Positions 20,914 to 32,199 of a DNA stretch of 64,000 bases are shown one piece after another; positions within the stretch are counted from its first letter, which is position 1, and each line of letters begins with the position of its first letter. The stretch covers positions 1 through 64,000 of the forward strand of contig JANEZZ010002664.1 in assembly GCA_026122225.1 (NCBI GenBank), read 5' to 3'. Source of the DNA: Heloderma charlesbogerti. Lineage: Eukaryota; Chordata; Lepidosauria; Squamata; Helodermatidae. Both the position numbers and the translations under genes were made by a program. The notes under the pieces were generated by a model. That model was not told the origin of the DNA. It saw only the letters and a list, made by a program, of their open reading frames with translations, and did not search any database.

Positions 20914-22050
20914 CCTTCTCCCTGAAGGGAGAAAGAAACACTTGTGCCAAACAGCCGGCACTCAATTGGCCGGCCCTTGTCATTTTGTGGAAATGCAAAA
21001 TGACTGGGGCTGGGGAATGGTAAGCTCTCACCGGGCACCCACAGACCATCTAGCAGCTCACCCCACACACCCCCAGGAGCAGGCAAGCAGCAGGAGCCTG
21101 GCGAGCAGCAGCCGAACAGGGCACGGGGGAGTTTGCACATCCCTGACCCTCTAAATTTAAACTGCTCTGGATGTAAGCGAAGTATGTGCCAACTTTTAAT
21201 TCATTCAGAATGTGACCTCAGCTATCCAAACTTTGACAGACATAGCATTAGGCAGAAAGGCAGACCTCCTGCTCCTGCCGTATGTTTCCAAATCTTGCCT
21301 TGTCAGGAGCTGTTCCATGGGTCAAGGATGAGGGCAGTCAGCTAGCAGGGGAGCTGTCCAGCAGGCAGCACCACTAGGGAAGTGTTGCTTCAGCAATGGG
21401 GCACTGTCCAGCAAGCAGCACTACAAGGGAAATGTTGCTTCAGCAATGGGGCGCTGTCCAGCAAGCAGCACTACAAGGGAAATGTTGCTTCAGCAATGGC
21501 TAGCCTCCAACTGAGCATTTTAGGTGATGTTGTTGCCCCACCCCGTCTTGGCTTATCATTCAGGTCCATGATCCAGAGCATGCTTCCTCTTCATGAGTAG
21601 AGATCAGGGTTAGCTGACATGCTGCCAGAGAGGCAATATGCTTCCATCTCTGGGCCTCCATCTGGACGCACTGCCACCTCTATTCCTGGGTTCTGGGGGT
21701 GATCCTGGTGGGCCTGCAGCAGTGGGATGGGAACAGACATGATGCTTCAGTACTTCCAACCTTGCAAAAGTCTGGAGCCAGGCATGCCCCTGGGTGGTGT
21801 TCTCGGGAGGGCTATTGGCATCCACCAGGTCTCCCACCACAAACACTAGAGCTGGCGAGAGGGTCCTCCTCCAAGGTCTCACCCAATTCTAGGACGATGC
21901 AGCCAGGAAGGTGATATGCCGTAACATTAGAGTATAAATAGAGACAATCATCAGTACACAGAATTTTGACAGTATTTGATTCAACTGCGGTCAAATCATG
22001 GCTAATTGGCATTCTATGATCACCCAATTGACCAGATTCTCTGCTTCACA
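20914..22050. other. No gene recognised; short triplication
   Basis: Apart from the 50-bp repeat at 21350-21500 I see nothing that can be assigned. Open frames here are short and lack family features. Confidence 0.45.
21350..21500. repeat. 50-bp tandem repeat, 3 copies
   Basis: TGTTGCTTCAGCAATGG recurs at 21383, 21433 and 21483. The units are nearly identical (CACTGTCC against CGCTGTCC), implying recent origin. Confidence 0.9.
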
Positions 22051-22053
22051 GCA

Positions 22054-22292
22054 ATTTATTTATTTTATATATTATTACATTTATATTCCACCTTTTTTTC
22101 ACCCAGGGAACTCAAGGCAGCTTACATGTTCCTCCTTCTCTCCATTTTATCCTCACAACTACCCTGTGAGGTAGGTTAGGCTGAGCGTCAGTGACTGGCC
22201 CAAAGTTACCCACTGAGCTTCATGGCTGAGTGGGGACTAGAACCCGGATCTCCTGAGTCCCAGTCCAACACGCTAACCACACAACATGCTGG
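22054..22292 (-). mobile_element. tRNA-derived SINE
   Basis: Same family as 1513-1764, with the AT-rich tail at 22054-22090 and a decayed tRNA-like head at the right (CGCTAACCACACAACATGC). Box A is mutated, so it is older than the other copies. Confidence 0.75.
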
Positions 22293-22751
22293 AAATAACC
22301 CAACCTACCTTGCTATCGCTTGCCGGCATCTTAAAACCCCAAGCGCATTCCACTAACAAACATCAACCGCTTTTCCTTATTCCCTTTTAAAAAGATGTTT
22401 TAGTTCTTACTCTTTAAGAGTGAAAGAGAAGAGGTTATGGTCCTCGGGGGAGGCAAGGATGATACACCAGTTAGCAGAGCCATTGCTAACGGTATCCCTG
22501 GACCCACAGTTCAGTAAGCACACATGCGCGTGCAGACACACACACACAGGGTCAAGAGCTCTCTAACTAATAAATAGCACCCAGACAGGCTGGTGGGGAA
22601 GACTGATCCAGGTGCATTCATGAAGGTTCTGCTCAGAAATTGGGAGCAGAACAAAGGTGGGCAAAGCGGTGACTCAGGGTGAGCGCAAGAGGACATTGGT
22701 GAATAAGGCACTTCCCATGTTTATTCCTTTATTTTTTAATTTACAGAATGT

Positions 22752-22763
22752 ATTATATCACTC
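22752..22763 (+). repeat. BovB target-site duplication, left copy
   Basis: ATTATATCACTC here matches 25974-25985 exactly, bracketing the BovB element. Confidence 0.93.
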
Positions 22764-25700
22764 CCCCTTCATGGATCACTGCCTTGTTGTGGCGAAGGGG
22801 CTTGCGTAACTCAGTGAAGCCATAAGCTATGCCGTGCAGGGCCACCCAAGATGGATAGGTCATGGCGGAGAGTTCTGACAAAATGTGGTCCACTGGAGAA
22901 GGAAATGGCAACCCACTCCAGTATTCTTCCCAAGAAAACCCCATGGGACATATCACAAGGCTAAAAGATATGATGCCGGAAGATGAGCCCCTCAGGTCGG
23001 AAGGTGTCCAATATACTACTGGGGAAGAGCAGAGGGTATTTCCAAGTAGCGCCAGAAAGAGTGAAGCGGCTGGGCCAAAGCCGAAAGGACACTCGGCTGT
23101 GGATGTGTCTGGTGGTGAAAAGAAAATCCGATGCTGTAAAGAACAATATTGTTGAGGAACCTGAAATGCAAAATCAATGAATCAAGGTAAGCTGGAGGTG
23201 GTCAAACATGAGATGGCCAGAGTGAACATCGACATCTTGGGAATCAGCGAACTAAAATGGATAAGCATGGGCGAATTTAATTCAGGTGACCATCATATCT
23301 ACTACTGTGGGCAAGAATCCCTTAGAAGAAATGGAGTAGCACTCATAGTCAACAAAAGGGTGGGAAAAGCAGTACCAGGGTGCAATCTTAAAAATGATAG
23401 AATGATCTCAGTACGAATCCAAGGCAAACCATTCAACATCACAGTAATTCAAGTCTATGCCCCAACCACTGATGCCGAAGAAGCTGAGGTTGATCGGTTC
23501 TATGAAGAACTACAACACCTTCTAGAACTAACACCCAAAAAAGATGTCATCTTCATCATAGGGGATTGGAATGCTAAAGTAGGAAGTCAAGAAATCACTG
23601 GGATAACAGGCAGGCATGGCCTTAGTGTACAAAATGAAGCAGGACAAAAGCTAATAGAGTTTTGCCAAGAAAACACACTGATCATAGCAAACACTCTTTT
23701 CCAACAGCACAAGAGGCGACTCTACACATGGACATCACCAGATGGTCAATATCGAAATCAGATGGATTATGTCATTTGCAGCCAAAGATGGAGAAGCTCT
23801 ATACAGTCAGTAAAAACAAGACCTGGAGCTGACTGTGGCTCAGATCATGAGCTTCTTGTTGCAAAATTTCGGTTTAAATTGAAGAACGTAGGGAAAACCA
23901 CTAAACCATTCAGGTATGACCTAAATCATATCCCTGATGAATATACAGTGGAGGTGAGGAATAGATTTCAGGGATTAGACCTGATAGACAGAGTGCCTGA
24001 GGAACTATGGACGGAGGTCCGTAACATTGTTCAGGAGGCAGCAACGAAATCCATCCCAAAGAAAAAGAAATGCAAGAAAGCAAAGTGGCTGTCTGAGGAG
24101 GCTTTACAAGTAGCTGAGGAAAGAAGGAAAGCGAAAAGCAAGGGAGAAAGGGGAAGATATATCCAACTGAATGCAGAGTTCCAGAGAATAGCAAGGAGAG
24201 ACAAGAAGGCCTTCTTAAATGAACAATGCAAAGAAATCGAGGAAAACAACAGAATGGGAAAGACTAGAGATCTCTTCAAGAAAATCGGAGAACTCAAGGG
24301 AACATTTTGTGCAAAGACGGGCATGATAAAGGACAAAGAAGGCAGGGACCTAACAGATGCAGATGAGATTAAGAAGAGGTGGAAAGAATACACAGAAGAA
24401 CTATACAGGAAAGATCTTCATGTCCCTGATAGCCATGATAGTGCGGACACTGAACTTGAGCCGGACATCCTCGAGAGTGAAGTCAAGTGGGCCTTAGGAA
24501 GCATTACTAACAACAAAGCTAGCGGAGATGACAGTCTTCCAGCTGAGCTATTTAAAATCCTAAAAGATGATGCTGTTAAAGTGCTGCATTCAATATGCCA
24601 ACAAATTTGGAACACTCAACAATGGCCGCAAGACTGGAAAAGGTCAGTTTACATTCCAGTTCCAAAGAAGGGCAACGCCAAAGAGTGTTCAAACTACCGC
24701 ACAATTGCGCTCATTTCACATGCCAGCAAGGTGATGCTCAAAATCCTACAAGCTAGGCTTCAGCAGTATGCGAACCGAGAACTACCAGAAGTACAAGCTG
24801 GGTTTAGAAGAGGCAGAGGAACTAGAGATCAAATCGCCAACATTCGCTGCATCATGGAGAAAGCAAGAGAATTCCAGAAAAACGTCTATTTCTGCTTCAT
24901 TGACTACGCTAAAGCCTTTGATTGTGTGGATCACAACAAACTGGCAAATTCTTAAAGTGATGGGAGTATCAGACCACCTTACCTGTCTCCTGAGAAACCT
25001 GTACGAGGGTCAAGAAGCAACAGTAAGAACCAGACATGGAACAACCGAGTGGTTCAAAATTGGGAAAGGGGTACGACAAGGCTGCATATTGTCACCCTGC
25101 TTATTTAACTTATATGCAGAGTACATCATGAGAAATGCCGGGTTGGATGAATCACAAGTCGGAATTAAGATTGCTGGGAGAATTATCAATAACCTCCGAT
25201 ATGCAGACGATACCACCCTAATGGCAGAAAGCAAAGAGGATCTAAAGAGCCTCTTGTTGAGGGTGAAAGAGGAGAGTGCAAAAGCTGGTTTGAAACTCAA
25301 CATTAAAAAACTAAGATCATGGCATCTGGCCCCATCACTTCCTGTCATATAGAAGGGGAAGAAATGGAAGCAGTGACAGATTTTACTTTCTTGGGCTCCA
25401 AGATCACCGCAGACAGTGACTGTAGCCATGAAATTAAAAGACGCTTGCTCCTTGGGAGGAAAGCTATGGCCAACCTAGACAGCATAGTAAGAAGCAGAGA
25501 CATCACCTTGCCGACAAAGGTCCGTCTAATCAAAGCTATGGTTTTCCCAGTAGTAATGTATGGCTGTGAGGTCTGGACTATAAGGAAGGCTGAGTGCCGA
25601 AGAATTGATGCTTTCGAACTGTGGTGCTGGAGAAGACTCTTACGAGTCCCCTGGACTGCAAGGAGGTCAAATCAGTCCATCCTAAAGGAAATCAACCCTG

Positions 25701-25973
25701 AGTGCTCATTGGAAGGACAGATGCTGAAGCTGAAGCTCCAATATTTTGGCCACCTAATGCGAAGAGAAAACTCTCTGGAAAAGATCCTGATGCTGGGAAA
25801 GACTGAAGGCAAAAGGAGAAGGGGACGGCAGAGGATGAGATGGCTAGATAGCATCACGGATGCAATGAATATGAACTTGAGCACGCTCCGGGAGAGAGGA
25901 AGGCCTTGCGTGCTATGGTCCATGGGGTCACGAAGAGTCGGACATGACTGAACGACTGAACAACAACAACAAC
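22764..25973 (+). mobile_element. Full-length BovB (RTE-type) LINE
   Basis: A 3.2-kb element flanked by a perfect 12-bp target duplication. The 5' region has CTGGAGAAGGAAATGGCAAC and CCACTCCAGTATTCTT, known BovB signatures. The 3' end has AAGAGTCGGACATGACTGAA followed by an (AAC)n tail, also typical. Length and both ends indicate a complete insertion rather than the usual 5'-truncated copy. BovB is known for horizontal transfer between squamates, ruminants and other animals; no direction can be inferred from this copy. Confidence 0.95.
22862..25951 (+). pseudogene. BovB ORF2: endonuclease plus reverse transcriptase, broken
   Basis: The product would nick target DNA and reverse-transcribe its own RNA at the nick. 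The long frame from 23177 has an apurinic-type endonuclease: LGISELKW (about residue 25), GDWNAKVG (about 129) and GSDHELL (about 222). The reverse transcriptase follows with FIDYAKAFD, GVRQGCILSPCLFNLY and the catalytic YADD at 25200-25211, then LGSKITADSDCSHEIKRRLL and a C-terminal FELWCWRRLLRVPW. Four lesions are visible: TGA at 23153 and at 23162 near the amino end, a frameshift near 24943 (two bases apparently missing in LW), and a one-base loss in an A run near 25304-25310. Catalytic residues are otherwise kept, so it died recently or the A-run loss is a sequencing error. Confidence 0.92.
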
Positions 25974-25985
25974 ATTATATCACTC
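25974..25985 (+). repeat. BovB target-site duplication, right copy
   Basis: Second copy of ATTATATCACTC, directly after the (AAC)n tail. Confidence 0.93.
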
Positions 25986-26045
25986 TCTATCTAAGCAGAG
26001 TCTATTATTGCTCATGAGTGGTAAACAATAAGAGAAAAGAAACAG

Positions 26046-26790
26046 ACGAACATAAGAAGAGCCCTGCTGGTTCAGACCAGAGTCCATCTAGTCCAGCATT
26101 CTGCTCACACAGCGGCCAACCAGCTGCCCGCAGGAAACCCACAAGCAGGACACAAGTGCAACAACATCCTCCCACCCATGTTCCCCAGCAACTGGTGTAC
26201 AGAGGCACGCTGCCCCTGATACTTGAGGCTGCATAGAGCCATCAGGACTAGTAGCCATTGACGGCCTTCTCCTCCAGGAATTTGTCTCACCCCCTTTGAA
26301 AGCCATCCAAATTGGTGGCCATCACTACATCCTGTGGAAGTGAATTCCACAGTTTAACTCTGCGCTGTGTGAAGACGTCCTTCCTTGGATCTGTCCTGAA
26401 TCTCCCATGAATCAGCTTCATGAGATGAGCCCATTGGGTGCTAGTATTTTGAGAGAAGGAGAAAAATGTCTCCCTATCCGCATTCTCCACACCATGCATG
26501 ATTCTGTACACCTCTGTCATGTCTCCCCTTATCGCTTTTGTCCAAGCTACACAATCCCAGGCATTGTAACTTTCCCACATAGGGGTGATGCTCCAGCCCC
26601 TTGATCGTTTTAGGTGCCCTTTTCTGCATTTTTTCCAACTCTACAATAACCCTTTTTTCGGTGCGGCGACCAGAACTGCCCACAGTGTTCCAAGTGTGGT
26701 CGCACCATAGATTTGTATAAGGGGAGTATAATCTTGGCTATTTTATTTTCAGTTCCTTTCCTAATTATGCCTCACATGGAATCCAAACAC
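26046..26790 (-). mobile_element. CR1 LINE 3' portion
   Basis: Minus strand. The 3' UTR begins at the left (CTAGTCCAGCATTCTG) and coding sequence runs upward to 26790. The frame 26683-26474 retains QKRAPKTIKGLEH and RGVQNHAW. This uninterrupted copy is a useful reference for the nested CR1 at 6651-8696. Confidence 0.82.
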
Positions 26791-26864
26791 TGAATTAAAC
26801 CCTTCATAATCAAATGGTGGCAATAAACCCATGGTTGCTCAATCAGGGGAAGCTTACTTACGTC

Positions 26865-27357
26865 TAGGAGTGTATGGACCCAACCTACCTGGGTCCGCTG
26901 GGTGGTCCACGGGGGGTGGAGGCGATCCAGTCCTCCCCCCCGGAATCCTCCCTGGCTGGCTCCGCTCCGTGGTGAGTCCGTGGAGCTGCTGGTCGGCCCT
27001 GGCCACTGCCGGTCTACAGACGCAAATGGCGCCCAGCATAGCGGACGCCATTTGCGTGCATCCCTTTGGCTGTGATAGGCTATGTAAAGATTTACATAGC
27101 CTATCATGGCAAAAAGGGAAGGACACAAATGGCGTCCACTATGCTGGATGCCATTTTGCATCTGCACAGGGCAGCGGACGGACCCGGCCGGATCCGGAGC
27201 CGGCAATGCCAGCCTGCCAGATAGGATCCGGCCGGATCGGACTTCGCAGGGTGGCGGGGTGGGGTGGGGTGGTCCGTTCCGCCACAGACTCTGGGGGGGG
27301 CGGATTCTAAGAATCCGGCATCACTGGAGTCCATGGCGGAATTCTCCGCCATCCCTA
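26865..27357. mobile_element. hAT foldback MITE (TAGGGATG family), 493 bp
   Basis: Begins TAGGAGTG and ends CCATCCCTA. Flanking 8-mers CTTACGTC (26857-26864) and CTTACGAA (27358-27365) match at six of eight positions. Internal stems: ACGCAAATGGCG against CGCCATTTGCGT, then TGATAGGCTATGTAAA against its exact complement (27073-27106). Confidence 0.85.
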
Positions 27358-28480
27358 CTTACGAAAAAAGGGGTTTAGCAGGCACAAAAAACAGAATGAT
27401 GTCAGCGCCTGTATGACATCCAGGGGCAGAGAGAGGGAGCCGGTGCACTGAAGGCTGATCCCAGAGTGGACTCCAGATGGACCACAGATCCACGAGGAAC
27501 CACAAGGAGGGTCTCAGCTAATGACCTCAGTGACCGAGCAGGCTGAGAAGAGGAAAGGCACTTCCTCAGATGTTGGAGACCTTTAGGAAAAGAACTGAAA
27601 ATAAAACTGCTAACGGCGTAAGGCCCTTATGCAAATCTATGCTGCAACCATGCCTGGACGACCGTGAGTTGGATCCAGAGTTAGGTGCGAGTGTAACCCA
27701 CTGGTATAATTTTCTTTAAGAATTCTGAGAGAATATTCTGCACATGCTCAGTAAAGGAGTGAGTTAGAGAGCGGCCAACATTTTAGGAGTTACCAGAACT
27801 CAATGTAGAAGAAGCTTGTTTTCTCCTCCCTGTAAGACCCTGAACCTTAAGACTGGTTAGTAGGGAGGTTTCCTTTTGAAAAAAAGTTTAACAAGTTATG
27901 ATTTTTTTTTACAAACACTATGAGTTCCTTGTTTATTTATGTTCCTCTATATTGTATAAAGGGCCGTTTAACAAAGTTCCTGTGTTGCTGGACCCTGATC
28001 CACCTTGAGAAGATCACTGCAGAGCTGAAGTGAACTACGTAGAAACTTTTCCTTCTTTGGCCAGCAGAAAATCAAGCTTCAAAGAGAAGTTTTATTTATA
28101 TTTTTGTTGTGGACTCAAGCTGGGGGGAAAAACAACAACAGAACTTTGGGGGGGCTGTGCTCTGTTGTATTTTTTTGGTGGGTTATGCATGTAAAATTAT
28201 TACATTTGCATTATCATTGTTTTAATTAAGATATTAAAATATATGTTAACCGTCCCTGAGCAAAGCCTTTGCTGTGAGCCCCTTTGGAGACCCTGAAGAA
28301 AAGTGTTATAGGGGCAACCGGGCTGGTGGAAGTGGTCACCACCCCGCCCCCTCCTACCCATGGCAGCCCCTCCAGCCCTCTGAAAATGCTATACAAAGGG
28401 TCAGGTGACCCTGCTGAGAGGGGTGAGGGGCACTTTCAAATGGGGGCACATTCCGTGAGTGTAGCCCTGGTTGCATGCTC
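27358..28480. other. No recognised feature across palindrome outer region
   Basis: Nothing assignable. The known palindrome edge (27599) falls here with no visible change in sequence character, as expected if the limit is only the window end. Confidence 0.5.
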
Positions 28481-28481
28481 T

Positions 28482-28697
28482 CAAAAAGGATTTTGTAGAG
28501 CTGAAAAAGGTGCAGAAAAGGACTTGCTAAATGATTAAAGGGATGGAGCAGCTCCCCCGTGAGGAAAGGGTACAGCATTTGGGGCTCTTTAGCATAGAGG
28601 AAAAGGTGAGTAAGCAGGGATGTGATAGAGGTGTATAAAATCATGTATGGCATGGAGAAAGTGGATGGGGAGATGTTTTCGCCCTCTCTCAAAATCA
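28482..28697 (+). mobile_element. CR1 LINE fragment (left arm)
   Basis: Plus-strand CR1 C-terminal coding remnant (GTAGAGCTGAAAAAGGTGCA, GTGATAGAGGTGTATAAAAT). It ends at a tRNA-SINE. Twin at 62902-63117. Confidence 0.7.
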
Positions 28698-28950
28698 TAT
28701 TTATTTATTTATTTATTTTATTACATCTATATCCCACCTTTTGTCCTCCTTAAGGAACCCTAGGTGGCATACATAATCCTCCTCCACTCCATTTTAGCCT
28801 CACAACAACAATCCTGTGAGGTAGGCTGGGCTGAGAGTCTGTGACTGGCCCAAAGTCACCCAGTGCGCTTCCATGGCTGAGTGGGGACTAGAACCCGGAT
28901 CTCCCGACTCCCAGTCCAACACTCTCGCCACTACACCACACTGGTTCTCA
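28698..28950 (-). mobile_element. tRNA-derived SINE (left arm)
   Basis: Well-preserved copy. On the minus strand box A is TGGTGTAGTGG and box B GGTTCTAGTCC, and the tail is a TTTATTTATT run at 28698-28722. Twin at 62649-62901. Confidence 0.88.
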
Positions 28951-28954
28951 ACCA

Positions 28955-29553
28955 TTAATAGAAGCATAGCTTCCAAATCCCGGGAAGTACTAGTTCCCCT
29001 CTACTCAGCCTTGGTGAGGCCTCATCTGGAGTACTGTGTCCAGTTCTGGGCACCACATTTTAAGAAGGATGCAGACAAGCTGGAGAGGGTTCAGAGGAGG
29101 GCAACAAAGATGATCAGGGGACTGGAAACAAAGCCCTGTGAGGAGAGACTGAAAGAACTGGGCATGTTTAGCCTGGAGAAGAGAAGACGGGAGAAGAGAA
29201 CATGTAGGGGAGATAGGATAGCGCTGTTCAAGTCCTTGAAAGGTTGTCACAGAGAGGAAGGCCAGGATCTCTTCTCGATCATCCCAGAGTGCAGGACACG
29301 GAATAATGGGCTGAAGTGACAGGAGGCCAGATTCTGGCTGAACATTAGGACAAACATCCTGACTGTTAGAGCAATGTGACAATGGAGCCAATTCCCTGGG
29401 GAGGTGGTGGGCTCTCCCCCACTGGAGGCGTTCAAGACGAGGCTGGACAGCCATCTGTCAGGGATGCTTTGACTTGGACTCCTGCATTGGGCAGGGGATT
29501 GGACTCGATGGCCTTGTAGGCCCTTCCAACCCTACTGTTCTATGATTCTATGA
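28955..29553 (+). mobile_element. CR1 LINE 3' end (left arm)
   Basis: The decayed frame encodes the reverse-transcriptase C-terminus ([32 protein letters not shown]). The element finishes with the CR1 signature TTCTATGATTCTATGA, so the 3' end is complete while the 5' is truncated. Twin at 62046-62644. Confidence 0.88.
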
Positions 29554-29555
29554 AC

Positions 29556-29942
29556 CTGAGCTCATTCCATGAAGCTGATTGATGGGAGATTCAGGACAGA
29601 TCAAAGGAAGTCCTTCTTCACACAGCGCAGAGTTAAACTATGGGATTCACTTCCACAAGATGTAGTGGTGGCCACCAATTTGGAGGGCTTTAAAAGGAGA
29701 TTGGACAAATTTGTGGAGGAGAAGGCTATTGGTGGCTACTAGTCACGATGGCTCTGTGCTACCTCCAGTACCAGAGGCAGTGAGCCTATGTACACCAGTG
29801 GCTGGGGAACATGGGCAGGAGGTGCTGTGGCACTCGTGTCTTGCATGTGGGTTCCCAGCTGACAGCTGGTCGGCCACTGTGTGAACAGAATGCTGGACTA
29901 GATGGAGCCTTGGATCCAGCATGGCTCTCCTTATGTTCTTAC
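29556..29942 (+). mobile_element. CR1 LINE 3' portion, second subfamily (left arm)
   Basis: Continues directly after the previous CR1 with ATGAAGCTGATTGATGGGAG and ends in TGGCTCTCCTTATGTTCTTA. Same subfamily as 26046-26790 on the other strand. Twin at 61657-62043. Confidence 0.78.
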
Positions 29943-29949
29943 GTTATGT

Positions 29950-30250
29950 TCTTCACACAGCACATAGGCAACCTATGGGATTTTCTACCACAAGAAGTAG
30001 TGATGGCCGCCATTTTGGATGGCTTTAAAAGGGAATTAGACAAATTCATGGAGGATGTGGCTATCAGTGGTTGCTGGTCATGATGGCTATATATTACCTC
30101 CAGAATTGGAGGCCTCTGTCCACCCGTTCTGGGGCATACAAGTGGGAGGGTGCTAGTGCGGCCGTGTTGTGCTTGTGAGGCTGTGACATTAGCTACATTT
30201 AATGGCTGCTACATTAAATAGGCCTTTGGTCTGATCCAGCACTGCTCTTT
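29950..30250 (+). mobile_element. CR1 LINE fragment (left arm)
   Basis: Repeats the 3' segment of the preceding copy (CACAAGAAGTAGTGATGGCC, ATTAGACAAATTCATGGAGG) with more divergence, so it is a separate insertion. Twin at 61349-61649. Confidence 0.72.
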
Positions 30251-30429
30251 TTAGCTTCTTAATTATGTTCATCTGGCTGGAAAAGCCTCGGAGACTTAGC
30301 TTGCAGGAAGAAGCTTTAATCAGCTGGTGCCATGCCAGGAATGCTTCCAAAATTCTCCTCAGCTTTTGAAGTTTTGAATTACCTGGTCTTCTTTCACAAC
30401 TGGAACCAATGCATTAGGAATCCTCTGTC

Positions 30430-31455
30430 ATTCTGGGTTGTTGTTTTTTACAGATCACTCTCCAGCGTTCCGTTCCTTTGCATCTTCTTGAGAGATTTCT
30501 TGTACCACATGTGATTCGGCAACATTTTTATGAATGACTTGGAGGAGGAGGTGCAGGGAATGCTGATCAAATTTGCAGAGGACACCAAATTGGGCGGGAG
30601 AGCTAATACTTTGGAAGACAGAAACAGAATTCAAAGTGATCTGGATAGGCTGGAGCGCTGGGCAGAAAACAACAGGATGACATTTAACAGGGATCAATGC
30701 CAAGTTCTGCACCTAGGAAAAAGAAACCAAATGCACAGTTACAAGATGGGGGATACGTGGCTCAACACACTACAAGCGAGAAGGATCTTGGAATTGTTGT
30801 CGAACACAAGCTGAATATGAGCCGACAATGGGATGTGGCTGCAAAAAAGGCCAATGCTGTTTTTGGGCTGCATTAATAGAAGCATAGCTTCCAAATCCCG
30901 TCAAGTACTAGTTCCCCTCTACTCAGCACTGGGTAGGCCTCATCTGGAGTATTGTGTCCAGTTCTGGGCGCCACACTTTAAGAAGGATGCAGACAAGCTG
31001 GAGAGGGTTCAGAGGAGGGCAATGGAGATGATCAGGGGACTGGAAACAAAGCCCTATGAAGAGAGACTGAGAGAACTGGGCATGTTTAGCCTGAGAAGAG
31101 AAGACTGAGGGGAGATATGATAGTGCTCTTCAAGTCCTTGAAAGGTGGTCCCAGAGAGGAAGGCCAGGATCACTTCTCCATCATCCCAGAGTTCAGGACA
31201 CGGAATAATGGGCTCAAGTGACAGGAGGCCAGATTCCGGCTGAACTTCAGGAAAACGTCCTGACTGTTAGAGCAAGATGACAACGGAGCCAATGACCTAG
31301 GGAGGCGGTGGGCTCTCCCACGCTGGAGGCATTCAAGATGAGGCTGGACAGCCACCTGTCAGGGATTCTCTGACCTGGACTCCTTCACTGAGCAGGGGGT
31401 TGGACTCAAGGGTCTTATAGGCCCCCTCCAACCCTACGATTCTGTGATTCTAACT
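30430..31455 (+). mobile_element. CR1 LINE with defective catalytic motif (left arm)
   Basis: About 1 kb of CR1 covering the reverse-transcriptase palm and C-terminus. 30530-30814 reads NDLEEEVQGMLIKFAEDTKL: the usual FADD motif is FAED, replacing one catalytic aspartate. A second frame (30833-31108) holds [19 protein letters not shown]. The 3' end shows ATTCTGTGATTCTA. Twin at 60144-61169. Confidence 0.85.
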
Positions 31456-31774
31456 CATACCAAGTCCATCTAACTCACTATTGCCTACCACAGCTGGTAG
31501 GTTCTCTAAAGCCTTGCCCATGGAAAGGTACTTCCCAGCTCAGCTACCAGGAGATTAACCCTGGAACTTAAAAACAAACAAACATGCGAAGTGTGCGCTG
31601 TAGCCGCTGAACCATGCCCCTTCCCTATCAGTGATTCTGAAGAAGGCTTTTAAAATAGTTTAAGCTCAGCAATCCAAAAGTTTCAAGGCATTAATGCTGA
31701 TTATTAGCATGGCAAAATTCAATATTTTATACATCGTTTTTCTAAGACAGGGTGGGGAACCTCAGCCCAGCGGC

Positions 31775-32095
31775 CAAGCCCAGCCCTTTCGGGTTCCCCG
31801 GGCAGCCACACCCCTTCCCAGGGCCCCACCCCTTTTCCACAATCACTGATCATTAGATGGTTTGCTGGTGTTTGTGCAGTCTTTTTCCCCATTCACAAAT
31901 GCCTCTCCTAAAGATGAGTTACCGGATGGAAGAGCTTTAAGCAATATGCTCGTATTGGTTGGTATGTTTTTTCTTCCAGGGCCCACCCATTTTGCCTCCA
32001 GTCCTGCCCACCACCACTGGGATGCAGCCCCCGAGAGCTCCTCCAAAACAGAATTTGGCCCTGGGGCTGAAAGTCACTCCCACCCCTATGGAAAC
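31775..32095 (+). mobile_element. hAT-like dispersed repeat (left arm)
   Basis: Shares with 34518-34825 the ordered motifs CCACACCCCTT, GCCTCTCCTAAAG, GAGCTTTAAGC, AATATGCT and GAATTTGGCCCTGGGGCTGA. Both copies are on the plus strand. Terminal wording resembles hAT-type elements, but ends are not defined. Twin at 59504-59824. Confidence 0.5.
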
Positions 32096-32199
32096 GTCTG
32101 GCTGGGGAATGCTGGGAGGTGTAGGACTCTTTTCTCTCTAAACACACATAGCATCGCGCGCTTGAAATTGTTTCACAACCCTCTCTTACCAACGCAGCG

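Noticed and set aside
20586..21140. 184-codon minus-strand open frame
   Set aside because: Most of it lies in a solo LTR and crosses the LTR edge and target duplication into unrelated flank, so it is not a host gene. Only the LTR-internal part is of interest.
23910..24393. Minus-strand open frames opposite BovB
   Set aside because: Shadows of the BovB coding strand, rich in serine, leucine and phenylalanine as expected for the complement of lysine- and glutamate-rich coding sequence.
28698..28950. Functional tRNA gene
   Set aside because: Box A and box B are present, but the sequence does not fold into a full tRNA and is followed by a SINE body and tail. It is dispersed in several copies.
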